Shown here: positions 62,054 to 64,000 of the stretch, in pieces
Layout: every line of letters begins with the position of its first letter
Position numbering within the stretch: position 1 is the first letter of the stretch
Assembly: GCA_910579135.1 (NCBI GenBank)
Contig: CAJTTM010000011.1
Coordinates: 1-64,000, forward strand
Direction of reading: 5' to 3'
DNA from: an uncultured Erysipelotrichales bacterium
GTDB taxonomy: Bacteria; Bacillota_I; Bacilli_A; Erysipelotrichales; Coprobacillaceae
Length of the DNA: 64,000 nt
The notes under the pieces: generated by a model
Told to the model about the DNA's origin: nothing
What the model saw: the letters and a program-made list of their open reading frames with translations, nothing else
Databases searched by the model: none
Translations under genes and position numbers: made by a program

Positions 62054-62742
62054 TTATATTTCTTCTTGTTCTGTATCCACAACAGACTCATTTTTCTTTA
62101 AAACAAATACAACTGCAAAGATAGCAACCACAACCACACCACCAATAATAGATATCATAGAAGACGAAGATTGAGTTGCAGTAATAACGATATCACCTAC
62201 ATACTTATCAGACATCATTTGTAATAAATCAATTGTAGCAGTTTTTCCTTCAATTTTTCCATATGTTGATGTTGGAGTACTAGGCATATTGACAATAATA
62301 TTCATTTCCATGTTAGAAGATTTTAAACCCTCTTTTGATGTACCAGTATCAGTCACATCACTAGAATCAGTCATTCCTTTTGTTAATGATGGTAAATCAA
62401 GAATGATTTTATCCCCTTCACTCTTCAAAAACGCTTTTACATCTTTACCAGTTATATTAGTAGACATTTCTATCCCTGTCCGCTTTTGTCCATCAATTTC
62501 TTTATTAATTGCTTTTGTTTCTGGCAGTTGTTTTTTTGCTTGTTCCTATAATTCCTTTTCCATATCTTTTAATGAAAAACTATAATCACCATATTGAGAG
62601 AATAATGTCTCATTAAAAATATACTCAATACCTAAATCAATCTCCTCAGCACTCTTAACATCTATTGTCATATTCATTTTTACACAACCAATTAATAGTA
62701 CAATCATTAAAAACAATCCTAAAATACCCCTTAATTTTTTAT
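62054..62742 (-). pseudogene. LppM-like lipoprotein, interrupted
   Basis: Read on the minus strand: KKLRGILGLFLMIVLLIGCVKMNMTIDV (lipobox LIGC), then an in-frame TAG at 62546-62548 (KDMEKEL-stop-EQAKKQLPETKAI), then the open part to 62054. The latter ends in one transmembrane helix (MISIIGGVVVVAIFAVVFVLKK) and an acidic tail. The initiation codon before KKLRG is not ATG. Resembles the LppM/DUF3153 type of anchored lipoprotein. One stop and a lost start: probably dead. Confidence 0.65.
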
Positions 62743-62787
62743 AAATATCCCCTTTCCTTTACAATAAAAGGCTAAATATTCATATAA

Positions 62788-62825
62788 ATATTTAAAGGAA
62801 GCCATTATTAACGACTTCCTTCTAA
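62788..62825 (-). terminator. Terminator of the first MucBP gene
   Basis: AAGGAAG/CTTCCTT stem around CATTATTAACGA; T-rich on the minus strand. Confidence 0.5.
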
Positions 62826-62855
62826 TCATAATTTTAAATTTACAAATAGTATAAA

Positions 62856-63650
62856 CTAATTATTTTTTTTCCTTTTTATAAGAACAGATACACCTAAGAC
62901 TGCAACAACCCCCATTATCAAATAAACAAGTATATTTTGTTCATCTGAAGTTTTAATTTTTTTATCTTTAGAAACATCTTTTAAAACAGTGTTATCTAAT
63001 TCATCTTTATTATTATCGATATTAGATTTATCATTATTCTTAATTTTATCACCTAAAACATCAGAATTTAATTCCTCTTTCTCAATTGAAGAAGTTACAT
63101 CTCCCTCTTTATTATAATAACATACAATTGTCACATCTCTTGTAAGTATACCACTCATTTCTCCTTCAGTGTTATCATAAGTATATCCTTCTATTTTGAT
63201 ACCTACCTTATCAGCAACATTATACTCAGCACCATCTATATATTCAGCACCACTTAATACAACTGATTCCTTGATTTCCTTATCTGTTATCTTATCGACA
63301 TACTGAACAGTAACATTATGCCTTAATGGAGAAACTGTTTTTAAATAATAACAATTAATAACAACATCACTATTAAGTATACCTTTTGTTTCTCCTTCAC
63401 TATTATTAAAAGTATATCCCTCTATCTCTATACCTATTATAGAGGTAACATCATATTCTTTTCCATATTCATTATCATTTAAAATAACAGCATCCCTAAT
63501 AGCTTCATTTGTTTCTACATCAAGATAATTAACAGTAATCTTACTATATGTTGAAGAAATATTATCTTCAGCATATACTAATACAAAATTTGATATCAAT
63601 CCAATTGTTAATAATGTTGCTAAAAATATATTATATATAATTTTTTTCAT
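62856..63650 (-). CDS. MucBP-repeat surface protein with non-canonical anchor
   Basis: 264 residues: signal peptide (to VYA, about residue 27), two MucBP-like repeats of about 60 residues (VNYLDVETNEAIRDAVILND... and VQYVDKITDKEIKESVVLSGAEY...), an Asn/Asp/Lys-rich spacer, then KTSDEQN followed by a transmembrane helix and KRKKNN. The tail has sortase-substrate layout but KTSD stands where LPXTG would be. Likely a cell-surface adhesin or mucin binder (inference). Confidence 0.8.
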   Translation of the reverse strand: MKKIIYNIFLATLLTIGLISNFVLVYAEDNISSTYSKITVNYLDVETNEAIRDAVILNDNEYGKEYDVTSIIGIEIEGYTFNNSEGETKGILNSDVVINCYYLKTVSPLRHNVTVQYVDKITDKEIKESVVLSGAEYIDGAEYNVADKVGIKIEGYTYDNTEGEMSGILTRDVTIVCYYNKEGDVTSSIEKEELNSDVLGDKIKNNDKSNIDNNKDELDNTVLKDVSKDKKIKTSDEQNILVYLIMGVVAVLGVSVLIKRKKNN

Positions 63651-63790
63651 ACCATCTTTCCTTCCTAAGTAATTTCAAAATTTCTTTTCTCCAATATTAT
63701 ACCTTTCATAAATTTATTTTCAATAGAAAAATATTATTTATAAATTATATGTCATGTTTTACACACTTCTCATTTAACAAAAAAAGAAAA

Positions 63791-63810
63791 GAGGTTTCTA
63801 AAACCCCTTA
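63791..63810 (-). terminator. Terminator of the second MucBP gene
   Basis: GGTTT/AAACC stem at about 63793-63807 with T-run on the minus strand. Confidence 0.5.
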
Positions 63811-64000
63811 CTAATTATATTTTTTTCTTCTTATAAGAACAGATATACCCATTAATGCAACTATACCTGCAATCATATAAACAATCATTTCTTGATTATC
63901 TGATGTTTTAACTTTGTTTTTAGTTTTAGAGTTATCTTTAAGCTTATCACCTAAAACATCACTATTTAATGAATCTTCTTTATCTATATTGGCAGTAGGT
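63811..64000 (-). CDS. Paralogous surface protein, C-terminal part (runs off the window)
   Basis: Stop at 63811-63813. The visible 62 codons read ...NIDKEDSLNSDVLGDKLKDNSK..., then VKTSDNQE, a transmembrane helix (MIVYMIAGIVALMGISVLI) and RRKKYN. It is closely similar to the end of the neighbouring gene 62856-63650 (SDVLGDK and KTSD both shared). The rest of the protein, presumably MucBP repeats, is outside the window. Confidence 0.75.
   Translation of the reverse strand, partial: PTANIDKEDSLNSDVLGDKLKDNSKTKNKVKTSDNQEMIVYMIAGIVALMGISVLIRRKKYN

Noticed and set aside
1..64000. CRISPR array, rRNA operon, tRNA genes or prophage
   Set aside because: No regularly spaced direct repeats, no rRNA or tRNA signature such as GGTTCGAATCC-type arms, and no phage structural genes were seen; the integrase belongs to the ICE.

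Overview
The window is AT-rich Bacillota DNA. Codon use, the housekeeping gene set (sufCDSUB, T-box-controlled pheST, secA-prfB, comFA-comFC, guaA-purA) and the lipoproteins and MucBP-type surface proteins suggest a gut anaerobe of the Erysipelotrichia type; that taxonomic call is inference. About the first 22 kb is a higher-GC mobile region; the remainder is low-GC chromosome.

1-21.97 kb: a rearranged Tn916-family integrative conjugative element (ICE) lodged at the 3' end of guaA. From the left there is a remnant of an IS200/IS605 element (1-339), a decayed IS21-family element (340-2954), then on the minus strand truncated orf16 (VirB4-like), orf17 (TcpE), two ardA genes, an orf19-like gene, a pentapeptide-repeat gene and tcpD. 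tcpD is interrupted by a group II intron (7352 to about 9980). Beyond the intron the strand flips: orf15 (5' end missing), orf14 and orf13 run on the plus strand. This is best explained by an inversion, with the intron at one breakpoint and the IS at the other. The tetM position is filled by a different cargo: a divergent HxlR regulator and the operon pyrD-like / radical SAM / NudC-like / metK. The right end keeps the Tn916 control genes (orf9, orf7, orf8), a structured non-coding region, a DUF3173 protein and a tyrosine integrase that abuts guaA. Both transfer genes at the breakpoints are broken, so the element probably cannot transfer itself any more.

22-33.4 kb: guaA, purA, a candidate small RNA with its own promoter, terminator and an upstream cre-like site, cinA, a type III toxin-antitoxin candidate (ToxN with what looks like one ToxI-like unit), a small export protein, a heterodimeric ABC exporter under a MarR repressor, and an AEC permease.

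33.4-37.8 kb: a zone of decay (HAD phosphatase, Rpn-family nuclease and metallo-beta-lactamase-fold remnants) surrounding an intact three-gene cluster: a secreted protein, a small membrane protein and a subtilase lipoprotein.

37.9-61.9 kb: ordinary chromosome: yitT, prfB, secA, comFA-comFC, csp, AEC permease, GNAT, a dead alcohol dehydrogenase with a TetR neighbour, DUF421, the suf operon with a formyl-THF cyclo-ligase, a 25-residue membrane peptide, two PrsA-like lipoproteins, a HIT protein and pheST. 62-64 kb: a broken lipoprotein gene and two paralogous MucBP surface proteins, the second running off the window.
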